Assembly: GCA_910578085.1 (NCBI GenBank)
Contig: CAJTPM010000051.1
Coordinates: forward strand, 1 to 19,801
Origin: an uncultured Lachnospiraceae bacterium
GTDB lineage: Bacteria > Bacillota > Clostridia > Lachnospirales > Lachnospiraceae
Reading direction: 5' to 3'
Length of the DNA stretch: 19,801 nt
The notes beneath the pieces were generated by a model. The model was given only the letters and a program-made list of their open reading frames with translations. It was not told the DNA's origin and did not search any database. Below, in pieces: positions 7,208 through 14,783 of the stretch. The position numbers and the translations under genes were made by a program. The first letter of the stretch is position 1. Each line of letters begins with the position of its first letter.

Positions 7208-7566
7208 TTTTTGTCACCTCTCTTTTTCCGGACTATCATAAAGTCTGTAACCCTTCCGGTTACCGCCATGACAAGCACCGTAGATACCACAGTGATCACG
7301 GAAACCGGAAGCAGGATCGGCTGCAGGCGGTCCCATGACGACATCAGTCCCACCGCCGCCGGAATAAACATCACAGGCATGATCTCCACCAGAAATTTTG
7401 CGGCTTTTTCCACTCTCTCAATGCGCAGCTTTCCGGATATCAGCAATCCGAGCATCAACACCAGCCCGTAGATACTGCCCGGTATCGGCAGCGGAATCAC
7501 CATCTTCATGATCTCCCCCACGCAGGTCACCGCCAATATGATCGTAAACTGTTTCAGATATTCCAT
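7204..7566 (-). CDS. lrgA: LrgA/CidA-family holin-like protein
   Basis: A 120-residue membrane protein with about four hydrophobic helices. Family signatures are PLPIPGSIYGLVLML (about 25-39) and MPVMFIPAAVGLM (about 64-76), and the C-terminal tail is basic. LrgA/CidA proteins are small holin-like partners of LrgB and affect autolysis, overflow metabolism and envelope permeability. It is the first gene of a three-gene operon. The ATG has a strong GGAGGGAGGG ribosome binding site and an extended -10 promoter about 75 bp upstream. Length is within the family range. Confidence 0.92.
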   Translation of the reverse strand: MEYLKQFTIILAVTCVGEIMKMVIPLPIPGSIYGLVLMLGLLISGKLRIERVEKAAKFLVEIMPVMFIPAAVGLMSSWDRLQPILLPVSVITVVSTVLVMAVTGRVTDFMIVRKKRGDKK

Positions 7567-7640
7567 AAAACCCTCCCTCCACTTTCTGTGTCAATACTGC
7601 ACTCGGCAAAAATATCTGTAATCTGCTGCCCATCCAAAAG

Positions 7641-7649
7641 ATTATAACA
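7641..7649 (-). promoter_or_regulatory. Extended -10 promoter of the lrgAB operon
   Basis: On the - strand TG-T-TATAAT reads from 7649 to 7641: a perfect -10 with the TGn extension. No convincing -35 hexamer lies 17 bp upstream (AGTGAT), which is common for extended -10 promoters. The leader to the lrgA ATG would be about 65-70 nt. Confidence 0.6.
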
Positions 7650-7670
7650 TATTTTCATAAAAAATCACTG

Positions 7671-7705
7671 AAAAAAACCGCCACCCCTTACGAAGTGACG
7701 GTTTT
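7671..7705 (-). terminator. Intrinsic terminator after the ABC/two-component module
   Basis: AAAACCGCCAC (7674-7684) pairs with GTGACGGTTTT (7695-7705), with one internal mismatch and a 10-nt loop. On the - strand the stem is followed by an unbroken run of seven T (7677-7671). This is a good rho-independent terminator about 50 bp beyond the stop of the ABC ATPase gene and upstream of the lrg promoter. The other strand has only a short T run, so it acts mainly on the - strand. Confidence 0.8.
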
Positions 7706-7757
7706 ATTCCGTTCATCAAGTCAACTGTGCTTATCTCTACTTTTCCTCCAGGTATTC

Positions 7758-8522
7758 CTACCACCCCAGCTCCAAAAGCCAGTTATTTAACCGCCGCTCT
7801 CTATCCTTCTCCGGCATCTCCGCGCCCGCAGGCGACCTGTACTCCCCCCTGATATTACCGTCCACAATGTACAGCACTCTGGAACATCTTGCCGCCACTT
7901 TCGCATCGTGGGTGACCATCATGACTGTCGTGCCCTCCTCATTCAGCTTCACCAGTTCTTCCATCACCTCATTGGAAGCGTTTCTGTTCAGTGCCCCGGT
8001 GGGCTCATCCGCGAACAGAACCTTCGGCCTATTGATCATGCTCCTGCAGATGCAGGCCCTCTGCAGCTGCCCGCCGGATACTTCATTGATGTCATTATCC
8101 GCCACTTCAATAATATCCAGCTTACGCATCAGCTCCTCGCCCCGCTTTATCTTTTCCTTTTTGGTTTCGGAAGTCTTTTTGCTCTCCACTGCAGGCAGCA
8201 CGATATTGTCCAGAATCGTCAGGTTTTTCATCATGTACATCTGCTGGAAAATAAATCCCATCTCATCCAGACGCAGCGCTGCCAGTTCTTTACTCTTTAA
8301 TTTTGTGATATCCCTCCCGTCAAACAGGACTGTTCCGCCGGTGGCCGCATCCATACCCGATACCGCATACAGAAGCGTAGATTTACCGGAGCCGGAGGGG
8401 CCCATGACTGCCACCATCTCCCCTTCCTCCACCGAAAAATTCACGTTTTTTAACACATTATTCTGCCTCTTATTGATCACATATGTTTTGCACAGATCTT
8501 TTACTTCCAGTACTGTTGCCAT
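7758..8522 (-). CDS. ABC transporter ATPase subunit (MacB/LolD/BceA-like)
   Basis: A stand-alone ABC ATPase of 254 residues that powers the FtsX-type permease encoded upstream. Walker A is GPSGSGKST (41-49), the Q-loop region is IFQQMYMMKNLT (91-102), the signature VSGGQLQRA (148-156), Walker B VLFADE (168-173) and switch H205 in MVTHD. The C-terminal 30 residues form a charged tail ending in LLELGW. This subfamily serves mechanotransmission-type transporters for lipoproteins, peptides or antimicrobial-peptide resistance. AGGAGGAA precedes the ATG at good spacing. Permease and ATPase genes are separated by 177 bp, unlike the tight ATPase-permease order usual in such pairs, but the shared strand and terminator support a common module. 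Confidence 0.92.
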   Translation of the reverse strand: MATVLEVKDLCKTYVINKRQNNVLKNVNFSVEEGEMVAVMGPSGSGKSTLLYAVSGMDAATGGTVLFDGRDITKLKSKELAALRLDEMGFIFQQMYMMKNLTILDNIVLPAVESKKTSETKKEKIKRGEELMRKLDIIEVADNDINEVSGGQLQRACICRSMINRPKVLFADEPTGALNRNASNEVMEELVKLNEEGTTVMMVTHDAKVAARCSRVLYIVDGNIRGEYRSPAGAEMPEKDRERRLNNWLLELGW

Positions 8523-8699
8523 CTTCTATTCCTCCTGAACTGCCGCGCGTTTTCCCCGCCGGCATCATCACTATATATTTTATACTTTATATGCTGCCCG
8601 ATCCGGCCATTTCCCGGCACTGTTCGGAATGCCCGTCAAATTTCCCTCTCGTCATAACTTACCATATCTTATTTTCTATATATTCTATACTATATATTT
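8523..8699. other. 177-bp AT-rich gap between permease and ATPase genes
   Basis: No gene is seen here. ACTATATATTTT occurs at 8570-8581 and again at 8689-8700, a 12-bp direct repeat near the two edges of the gap, each within a longer TATA-rich stretch. The centre is more GC-rich and has no clean terminator hairpin. A second promoter for the ATPase gene is possible among the TATAAA-like sequences, but no -35 partner is convincing. Confidence 0.35.
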
Positions 8700-11066
8700 T
8701 TACTCAATATTTGCCGTATCACTGCTCTTTATCGTCTTTGTATACAATGCCGTGATCCAGGTCACCACAGCCGTCATCGCCAGCACGATCCCCGGATACA
8801 GGAAGAAGATCTGCAGCGGATCAATCCTGTAATCTACATCCGTTGCCCCCATCATACCGAAGATCGGCGTGATACACAGTTTCGTCATCGGACCAGACAA
8901 CACCGCTGCCAGGATCACTGCTGTAAGCGCCACCAGCCCGAGGCGGTACACATGCCACCGGATCACCACACCGTCCCGGAAACCCACCGCCTTCAGAATG
9001 GCGATCTGACTCTTCTCATCCGCAATAAAGCTTCTCTCCATCAGAATCGTCACCAGCAGGACGACCACCAGCGTGATCCCCAGAAGCAGGAACTGCACAT
9101 TCTCCAGCGTATCCACCACCTTCGTACAGTCTATACAGTATTCCGTGGCATTCATCACCTTGTCGTTATCGTACAGCTCTTTGATCCTCTCCTTCCGGCG
9201 TTCGATCTCCTCCTCCGTGGGATCATCCGTAAAATCGATCTGGTAGGAGAGGGCGCTGGCAACAAATCCGAAATCCGTGGGTGCATCCTCGTGAAGCCTG
9301 ATCACTTCTCCGAGCTGGTTCATGGTCTGGAAATATGCCGTCACCATGCAAGTCTGATCTTCCCCGCCGTAGTGGATCGTCAGCGTGTCGCCGATCTTTG
9401 CGCCTGTCATCTCGGATATCTGCGGTGTAATGGTGATCTCCTGCGCATTTTCCGGTATGCTTCCCTCGGTATAAGCATACTCCGTTATCTCCGTGTTCAC
9501 ACCCTGCTGACAGGAGAAAACGTAACGGTTCCCGTCAAATGTAATCGGATATTTATACTGCAGTTCAATACACAGCTCTGCCGGCATTCCCTCTTCTTCC
9601 AGCTCTTCCCCCATGTCCTTCAGCTGCTCCTTCATACCCTCTCTGGAGCCGCCGTTCATAATTTTCATAGTTTTTGACACATCTGTCATATAGAGATCGC
9701 TTTTTGTCCCGAAGGAGTAGATCAGATTCGGACTTTTTATCGTCGCACAGGTATTTACCAGCATCAGCACAAACAGCGTGCAGAGTCCGAACGAGATCAT
9801 GATCGTGAGAAAACGTCCGGGGCCGCTCAGAATATCGTTTGCCGCCAGAAAAAATGCGCTGCCCGCGGGACATGTATGGATCCGCAGCACGCTTTTATTT
9901 TGATACCGTTCTCCGGTCTGGCCGTTTCGGATCGCATCCACCGGCGTCAGTTTTTTCACTTTCCCCGTACAGAAAAAGGAAAACAGAACTATGACTGCCA
10001 CCACCAGCACCGCACCCGCCAGATTGATCAGAGCGCCGCCCTCGTTACCGAGCACCATCTTTTCACTGACAGAATTAAGCAACAGCCTGCCGAAGGGAAT
10101 ACTCATAAGAAAACCGATCACGGCGCCGGCGACGGCCATCATCAGATATTTTACAATATACAGGCTTCTGATCCGGCCGTTTGTCAGACCGATGGCCTTC
10201 ATGACGCCGATCTCCCGGTATTCTTCCGAGATCGTAAAACTGATGGAAAATTTCAGCACCACAAAAGATACGATAATCAGACAAATGCTCAAAATCAGCA
10301 TGACAAACGCCACCACCATATCCATCACATAGCACATTTTGATCGTAGCGCGGGAACCGTCAAAAGCCACGTTTGAGGCATCCGACATGGCCGCTTTCAC
10401 CGCCTGCACATCATCCGTATCCACATAACAGATCTCGCCGCGGTAGTGGTCGTAGATCACCTCATTGTCAAGAAGCGCCTTCATATCCCTGTCATTTAAT
10501 ACAAACCGTGTATTTCCCATCAGGTCGGAACCAAGCAGCGCATCCTTGGCTGTACCGCTTAAAGTAAGAGACAGTTTTGTGTCGTTATGGTCTATGCAGA
10601 TCACATCCCCCTCTGAAAACCCGTTATCTTTCATAAAACTGCCCGAGACGTAGACATGCCCCGGCGCCACCTCCATGATCGGTTCATTGTCTGCATCAAA
10701 AAACGTGATGGCCGACGTCTCTATGTCCTGAAAAATCGTGGCATTCTGGCTCTCCACGGCGGAGCCGTCCTGCGCCGTAATATTGTCCTGGGCGCCGAAC
10801 ACAACGCACTCCCTGCGATAACTCTGTATCGCGCTTTCCTCCTCCAGCACTTCATCCAACGCGCCCACCGCATTATCCCCCATGGTGATCGTGACAAAAT
10901 CCCCCACTCCCGCCTTATCCAGATAATAGTCGGTGCCGTTTGCAACGGTTATCACATTATTAACACCACTGGCCACAAACATGGCCGCCAGAACAATGAA
11001 CAGAAACAGTATGGCGTTCATCGTCTTTTTTCTCTTCAGATCGTTTCTTAAAATATGGAATAACAT
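8700..11066 (-). CDS. FtsX-family ABC permease, duplicated-domain type
   Basis: A 788-residue permease with about eight membrane helices: one near the N-terminus (about 17-36), three around 245-370, one near 425-447 and three in the last 140 residues. Two large extracytoplasmic regions (about 37-240 and 450-650) alternate with the FtsX cores. Both cores carry the typical cytoplasmic segment before a helix: EEYREIGVMKAIGLTNGRI in the first and DEKSQIAILKAVGFRDGVV in the second. Such proteins transmit ATPase movement to an outer domain rather than forming a channel. AGAAAGGAG lies 7 bp before the ATG. It follows a response regulator/kinase pair and a candidate regulator site, suggesting induction by an envelope-acting compound. 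Substrate is unknown. Confidence 0.92.
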   Translation of the reverse strand: MLFHILRNDLKRKKTMNAILFLFIVLAAMFVASGVNNVITVANGTDYYLDKAGVGDFVTITMGDNAVGALDEVLEEESAIQSYRRECVVFGAQDNITAQDGSAVESQNATIFQDIETSAITFFDADNEPIMEVAPGHVYVSGSFMKDNGFSEGDVICIDHNDTKLSLTLSGTAKDALLGSDLMGNTRFVLNDRDMKALLDNEVIYDHYRGEICYVDTDDVQAVKAAMSDASNVAFDGSRATIKMCYVMDMVVAFVMLILSICLIIVSFVVLKFSISFTISEEYREIGVMKAIGLTNGRIRSLYIVKYLMMAVAGAVIGFLMSIPFGRLLLNSVSEKMVLGNEGGALINLAGAVLVVAVIVLFSFFCTGKVKKLTPVDAIRNGQTGERYQNKSVLRIHTCPAGSAFFLAANDILSGPGRFLTIMISFGLCTLFVLMLVNTCATIKSPNLIYSFGTKSDLYMTDVSKTMKIMNGGSREGMKEQLKDMGEELEEEGMPAELCIELQYKYPITFDGNRYVFSCQQGVNTEITEYAYTEGSIPENAQEITITPQISEMTGAKIGDTLTIHYGGEDQTCMVTAYFQTMNQLGEVIRLHEDAPTDFGFVASALSYQIDFTDDPTEEEIERRKERIKELYDNDKVMNATEYCIDCTKVVDTLENVQFLLLGITLVVVLLVTILMERSFIADEKSQIAILKAVGFRDGVVIRWHVYRLGLVALTAVILAAVLSGPMTKLCITPIFGMMGATDVDYRIDPLQIFFLYPGIVLAMTAVVTWITALYTKTIKSSDTANIE

Positions 11067-11080
11067 TCCTGTGCTCCTTT

Positions 11081-11108
11081 CTCCTGTTATGAGACCATCA
11101 TACAGGAG
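11081..11108 (-). promoter_or_regulatory. Leader hairpin/inverted repeat before the permease gene
   Basis: CTCCTGTTATGA (11081-11092) pairs with TCATACAGGAG (11098-11108): eleven base pairs with one bulged base around a 5-nt loop. It lies between the proposed response-regulator site and the ribosome binding site (11074-11082). The - strand arm that ends next to the start region itself contains AGGAG, so the stem could also affect translation. It may alternatively be a second operator. Confidence 0.5.
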
Positions 11109-11130
11109 AAATTGTGAACAAATCCTTAAC
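11109..11130 (-). promoter_or_regulatory. Predicted response-regulator binding site (two 11-bp direct repeats)
   Basis: On the - strand GTTAAGGATTT (11130-11120) is followed at once by GTTCACAATTT (11119-11109). Eight of eleven positions match, in direct orientation, with the 11-bp spacing typical of OmpR/PhoB-family sites. TATGAT at about 11104-11099 is a plausible -10 placed right behind it, so the site would overlap the -35 as in class II activation. The OmpR-type regulator encoded two genes upstream is the natural candidate to bind it. Confidence 0.55.
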
Positions 11131-11150
11131 TGTCATCTGCCATTTCCCGC

Positions 11151-11220
11151 TCACGCCTTGCGCACCGCCACCGGCGCCAGCCATTCCCTGACGCCGCCTG
11201 CGATTCCTCCCTCACGCCTT
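11151..11220. repeat. Direct repeat of the kinase stop region
   Basis: TCACGCCTT at 11212-11220 contains the kinase stop codon and its last codons (- strand AAGGCGTGA). The same nine bases recur at 11151-11159, and the match extends to 11 of 12 with one mismatch. The 61-bp offset is not a multiple of three. The DNA between is GC-rich and codes for nothing obvious. It may be a small duplication scar or chance. Confidence 0.3.
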
Positions 11221-12447
11221 CCGTATCACGACCGTAACCTGGAACTTTCCATCCGAAACCTGTGCAAAAACCTCGCCGTCCATCTTGCGCATCAGCGTTT
11301 TACAGATATACAGCCCCAGCCCGTTTCCCTTCACCCCCTGGCTGTTGCCGCCCCGATAAAAAGGGTCAAACAGGTTCGGCAGTTCTTCCTCCTTCAAGCT
11401 GTTGCCGGAATTCTCAACATGAAGCAGCTTACAATCCTCCTCCTCTTCACAGGAAAGGCAAATCCTTTTGCCATCGCCGTACTTGATGGCATTTTCCATC
11501 AGATTCTGCAGCACCTCGATCAGCCTGTTCTTATCGCCCTTTAACAGGCACTCTCCGCAGTCCTCCACCTTAAATTCCGTATGGATCACAGCCAGCCTGT
11601 CCCTGTAATACCGCTCTGTCTCCCGCAGAATCTCCGACAGATAAATCTCACCGTTTTCCACTTCCAGGTTCAGAAAATCCTCTCTGGAAGCGGCGACGAT
11701 CTCCTCCACATATTTTTTTATTTCTCCCGCGTTTCTCCGGATGCCCTGCAGGGCTTCCTCTTTTTTCTCAGGCGTCTCATACAGATTCTCAGCCAACGCT
11801 CTGGAATACAGTTCAATGGAAGACAGGGGCGTTCTGATATCGTGAGACAAAGATAGAATCAGCGTTTTTCTCTCCCTCTGGAATTCCAGTTCCCTCTCCC
11901 TGTTATCTTCCAACTTCTCACGAAGCATATCCATCCCCCAGAGGAAACGCCCAAACAGTTTGCTTCTCTCCTCCTTAATCGGCGCGGACAGATTGCCTTT
12001 TGCCAGTTCATAAGAAAGGCCGCTCATGGCGTGGAAGGGCTTTAAAACTTTCCTGTAGACATAAAAAAGTACGGCGCCTGTGAGAAACATCATGAAAAGC
12101 AGCGCACCGTTCATGTAAAATAATGGTCTGTAGTTTTGATCCGCCCGGTATTCTATTCGATATAATTTACCGTCTATGTCCTCCACCACATAATCATGAT
12201 TGCAGACTTCCGCCATCGAAAATGCCCGGATGCCGACGATGGTTTGATACGCAGACAGGTCATAAGAGATGATCTCCTCCTCCGTCAGCTTCCGATCCCG
12301 CATCTCCCGGACAATGCGGTTTGCCTCCACACGGTAAAGCCTTCCTCTGTCGCTGTCCTTTTCATAAAGATACAGGCCGTTGCAAAGCAAAAGCAGCGCG
12401 ATCTCTGCCGCCATGATCAGACAAAAAAATCCCTTAAATTTACTCAA
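11212..12447 (-). CDS. Sensor histidine kinase
   Basis: A 411-residue membrane sensor kinase. One helix lies at about 7-24 and another at about 112-131, bracketing an extracytoplasmic sensor of about 85 residues. A HAMP-like linker follows (about 132-185), then the dimerisation/phosphoacceptor domain with SLSHDIRTPL (phosphorylated His202) and the ATP-binding domain with QNLMENAIKYG (314-324), ENSGNS (345-350) and GNGLGL (374-379). The G1 box has Asn where many kinases have Asp, as is usual for this VanS-like branch. It overlaps the response regulator gene by 8 bp, so the two are co-translated. The extracellular sensor is longer than the near-absent sensor of BceS-type kinases, which suggests direct ligand or envelope sensing rather than sensing through the transporter. 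Confidence 0.93.
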   Translation of the reverse strand: MSKFKGFFCLIMAAEIALLLLCNGLYLYEKDSDRGRLYRVEANRIVREMRDRKLTEEEIISYDLSAYQTIVGIRAFSMAEVCNHDYVVEDIDGKLYRIEYRADQNYRPLFYMNGALLFMMFLTGAVLFYVYRKVLKPFHAMSGLSYELAKGNLSAPIKEERSKLFGRFLWGMDMLREKLEDNRERELEFQRERKTLILSLSHDIRTPLSSIELYSRALAENLYETPEKKEEALQGIRRNAGEIKKYVEEIVAASREDFLNLEVENGEIYLSEILRETERYYRDRLAVIHTEFKVEDCGECLLKGDKNRLIEVLQNLMENAIKYGDGKRICLSCEEEEDCKLLHVENSGNSLKEEELPNLFDPFYRGGNSQGVKGNGLGLYICKTLMRKMDGEVFAQVSDGKFQVTVVIRKA

Positions 12448-13102
12448 ATCTGTATCCCGCTCCCCACTCTGTTATAATATGCGCCGGATTTTTCGGATCC
12501 GCCTCCAGCTTTTCCCGCAGCCGCCTGATATGCACCGTCAGCGTCTGTATCTCCGAGTCGCTGTCACTGCCCCAGACAGTGTTGAAAAGATACTCCTTTT
12601 TCAACGTGACATGCCGATTCTCCATTAAAAGTTTCAGCAGTTCAAATTCCTTCTCCGCAAGTTCGATCTCCCGATCCCTCACAGATAATGTCTGCTTTAC
12701 GGTGTTCAGCCGGAGTTCTCCCGCCACGATCTCCTCCTGCCCGTATTTGCGCTTGAAGATCCCTCTGATCCTGGCCAAAAGAATATCAATGTCATAAGGT
12801 TTTTCAATATAGTCATCGGCTCCGATGTTTAAGCCCTTTAACTTGTCATTTTTCTCCGTCTTCGCGCTGGCGATCAGGATGTGCGCGTTGGAACTCTCCC
12901 TGATTTTGGAACAGACCGCAAAGCCGTCCATTCCGGGCAGCATAATATCCAGTATGATCAGTTTGGCGCCATATCGTTCGTACAGATCAAGCGCCTTTTC
13001 GCCTGTGTTTACGGCGCTGACGGTATAGTTTTCCTTTCTCAGAAAGTCGCACAGAAGCGCGGCAATCTCCGCGTTGTCTTCTACGATCAGGATGTCTAAC
13101 AT
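12440..13102 (-). CDS. OmpR-family response regulator
   Basis: A 220-residue two-domain regulator. The receiver has the acidic pair at 8-9 (VEDN), the phosphorylated Asp52 in LIILDIMLPGMDG, Ser79 in the switch position and the conserved Lys101 in EKPYD. The C-terminal winged helix (about 125-220) has the OmpR-type EKEFELLKLLMENRHVTLKK, and ends VHIRRLREKLE followed by the hairpin segment WGAGYRFE. AGGGAGGAAA precedes the ATG. It begins only 23 bp after the end of the zinc-ribbon gene and overlaps the kinase gene, so all three may share a transcript. Its likely target is the direct repeat in front of the permease gene. Confidence 0.94.
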   Translation of the reverse strand: MLDILIVEDNAEIAALLCDFLRKENYTVSAVNTGEKALDLYERYGAKLIILDIMLPGMDGFAVCSKIRESSNAHILIASAKTEKNDKLKGLNIGADDYIEKPYDIDILLARIRGIFKRKYGQEEIVAGELRLNTVKQTLSVRDREIELAEKEFELLKLLMENRHVTLKKEYLFNTVWGSDSDSEIQTLTVHIRRLREKLEADPKNPAHIITEWGAGYRFE

Positions 13103-13125
13103 GCGGTTTCCTCCCTTTCCGAATT

Positions 13126-13905
13126 TTAATCTCTATATTGACAACCGATTAAATGCGGGTATTTTTTCATCAAATCCGGTGAAATATCAAATGAAATCTC
13201 TGATTCAATAAGGCTCTGTATCGTCATTTTAGCATCTTCCAGCTTTTCTGTTTTCTGCACCTGCCCGTTTTCTCTGAATGCTTTGATGATCTCTGCTACA
13301 TTCCTGCCAAACAATCTGGCCAGTTTGATCTTTTTTTCTTTTGTTACTTCTCTCACTGTAATGGTATAGTCAAGATCGTCATTCATACACGGCGGAAAAA
13401 AACTCGCTCCAATCACTTCAAACCCACAACTGCTGCAGGAAATAAGCATACAGACACCATCCAGCTGCACCGTCCAGGTTTCCCGCCCGCATTGCGGACA
13501 TTTCCCGGTCTTCGGCGTCTCATATTCTTTGCGGATACAATATTGGCAGACATTGTCAGACATACAATAGCGCATCAGCTGGTAATTTACATGGTCATCC
13601 AGCGCAGTTTCGTATTGTACCAGTTCATTGGGGTTTGCGGCGCACAGCTTTTCCCTGTCAACACACGCATAATTCCCCCACCACACGGGAACTGCATAAC
13701 TATAGTGCCCAAACGAACGGCATACGCTGCACCATGCCCAGGCCCCGCCTCTGTGGGTATTCTGATATCGATTTATATAAACATGCCCGCTCCTGCTGCC
13801 GCAGTCGGGACAGACCACCGGATAGTCCGGTTTTCCTTCCGCAATAAATCTTAATATCTGATCTATGTTTTTACTGTTATGCCATTTGATATTTTCTAAT
13901 TTCAT
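13126..13905 (-). CDS. Ten-cysteine zinc-ribbon protein, function unknown
   Basis: A 259-residue soluble protein I do not recognise as a named family. Five CxxC pairs are visible: C32/C35 (CPDCGS), C59/C62 (CSVCRS), C120/C123 (CQYC), C136/C139 (CPQCGR) and C157/C160 (CSSCGF). They can form two or three zinc ribbons. The N-terminal part is rich in Trp/Tyr (AWAWC, VWWGNY). The last 80 residues lack cysteines and are helical and charged (EKKIKLARLFGRNVAEIIKAF). There is no signal peptide or membrane segment. The ATG lies one base beyond the stop of the preceding PIN remnant and has no clear ribosome binding site, so translation was probably coupled to that gene. It is 23 bp upstream of the response regulator gene. 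The frame is uninterrupted. Confidence 0.72.
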   Translation of the reverse strand: MKLENIKWHNSKNIDQILRFIAEGKPDYPVVCPDCGSRSGHVYINRYQNTHRGGAWAWCSVCRSFGHYSYAVPVWWGNYACVDREKLCAANPNELVQYETALDDHVNYQLMRYCMSDNVCQYCIRKEYETPKTGKCPQCGRETWTVQLDGVCMLISCSSCGFEVIGASFFPPCMNDDLDYTITVREVTKEKKIKLARLFGRNVAEIIKAFRENGQVQKTEKLEDAKMTIQSLIESEISFDISPDLMKKYPHLIGCQYRD

Positions 13906-13906
13906 C

Positions 13907-14118
13907 TTATTCTCGCAGTTGCAGGTAACGATTTGGGTTTAATAATGGTTTGTTTTTCATATAATCAGAGAAAGTTGCCGTCGGCAGCATTTCAATTCAT
14001 CGTACACCTGCATTGGTAAAACAATATGCCCTGCAAACAATTGGGATAATATACTTTCACCACGTACCCAAAGAAAAGCTGACAGACAATCCGTATCAAA
14101 AAAATATCTATCAGTCAA
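13907..14118 (-). pseudogene. PIN-domain ribonuclease-like gene, TTG start, internally deleted
   Basis: A TTG at 14118-14116, overlapping the ImmA stop codon and preceded by AGGAGGGGAAA, opens a 53-codon frame ending at 13957. It reads RYFFDTDCLSAFLWVRGES, then LPMQVYDELK. This is the start of a PIN domain: first strand with the metal-binding Asp (DTDCLSAFL) and the following strand with the VYDEL acid. After VYDELK the frame turns to CCRRQLSLII and stops. The next frame (from 13990) reads MLPTATFSDYM and NPNRYLQLRE, and stops at 13907, one base before the zinc-ribbon gene. I infer this is the old C-terminus, so the middle of the gene (its remaining acidic residues) was lost with a frameshift. 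XRE-ImmA-PIN trios are known in Firmicutes. The assignment of the C-terminal piece is an inference. Confidence 0.6.
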
Positions 14119-14783
14119 TTATTTCCCCTCCTGTCCCGCTCTCATCTCCAAATGCGATATCATCCCGAAAAGCATCTAAAAGCAGTTCATCTATTTTTCC
14201 ATATGAAACCAGCTCGCTCTTTCGTAAATTCTCCACCTGTTTTAAATAATATCCATAAGTTCTTTTCTGTAATTCAAGTGGAGATGGCCTGTACAGTTTA
14301 TCATCATACCCTAATCCCCTCGCAGTTAACATTACGCCAAAACTAAATTCTTCTAATTGTCTGCGCGTCAAATAGCCTTCTGAAACCAGTCTCCACAACA
14401 TTGCCTGATGGCTCATACCGAAATACTGTTCCAGTGCAATAATATGATGCAAATTGATCGGCATTTTTTTCAGCTTCATTTGTTGAATCAAGTTTCTTCG
14501 AGCACACATTAAATTCGGATAACTCATCAAAATACAAGTGATAAAATTCATGAGCGAGAGAAAATCGCTGCCTTCCATATGACATAGTTGAATTCACAGC
14601 AATCAATTTAACTTTTTCGTTTGCAACGCACATTCCACTGATATTTTCCCCTAATGGGTAATATACAATAGTCAACTTATCAATCTGATTCGCTAACGAA
14701 AATATATCTACAGGTGAATTGACATCTTCACCCATCCGTTCTCTTAACTCCTGCGCTTTTGTATTAAGATCAAGTTTATCCAT
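14111..14783 (-). pseudogene. ImmA/IrrE-family metallopeptidase, frameshifted
   Basis: The 5' part (from ATG 14783, which overlaps the XRE gene by 8 bp) encodes SLAHEFYHLYFDE with the zinc motif HEFYH, then EKNADQFASYY with the downstream Glu ligand. The frame then drifts off and ends at 14343. The 3' part lies in another frame and reads LHHIIALEQYFGMSHQAMLWRL and a long C-terminal tail to 14111; this ALEQYF.. SHQAML segment is the usual continuation of the family. The two frames meet at 14441-14454, and about 20-25 residues that normally separate these motifs are missing. ImmA proteins are metallopeptidases that cleave or relieve partner XRE repressors. The truncated first product would keep the zinc site, so residual activity cannot be excluded. 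Confidence 0.75.

Noticed and set aside
7867..8538. 223-codon + strand frame opposite the ABC ATPase
   Set aside because: The - strand frame carries all ABC motifs in order; the + frame is Ser/Phe-rich shadow.
8952..10376. Long + strand open frames opposite the FtsX permease
   Set aside because: Rich in His/Arg/Gln, no family motifs, no start signals; antisense shadows of a GC-rich gene.
11098..11184. 28-codon - strand ORF after the kinase stop, Gly-rich and ending DLFTISPV
   Set aside because: Its AGGGA lies directly against the ATG, too close to serve, and the end of the frame is explained by the regulator direct repeats.
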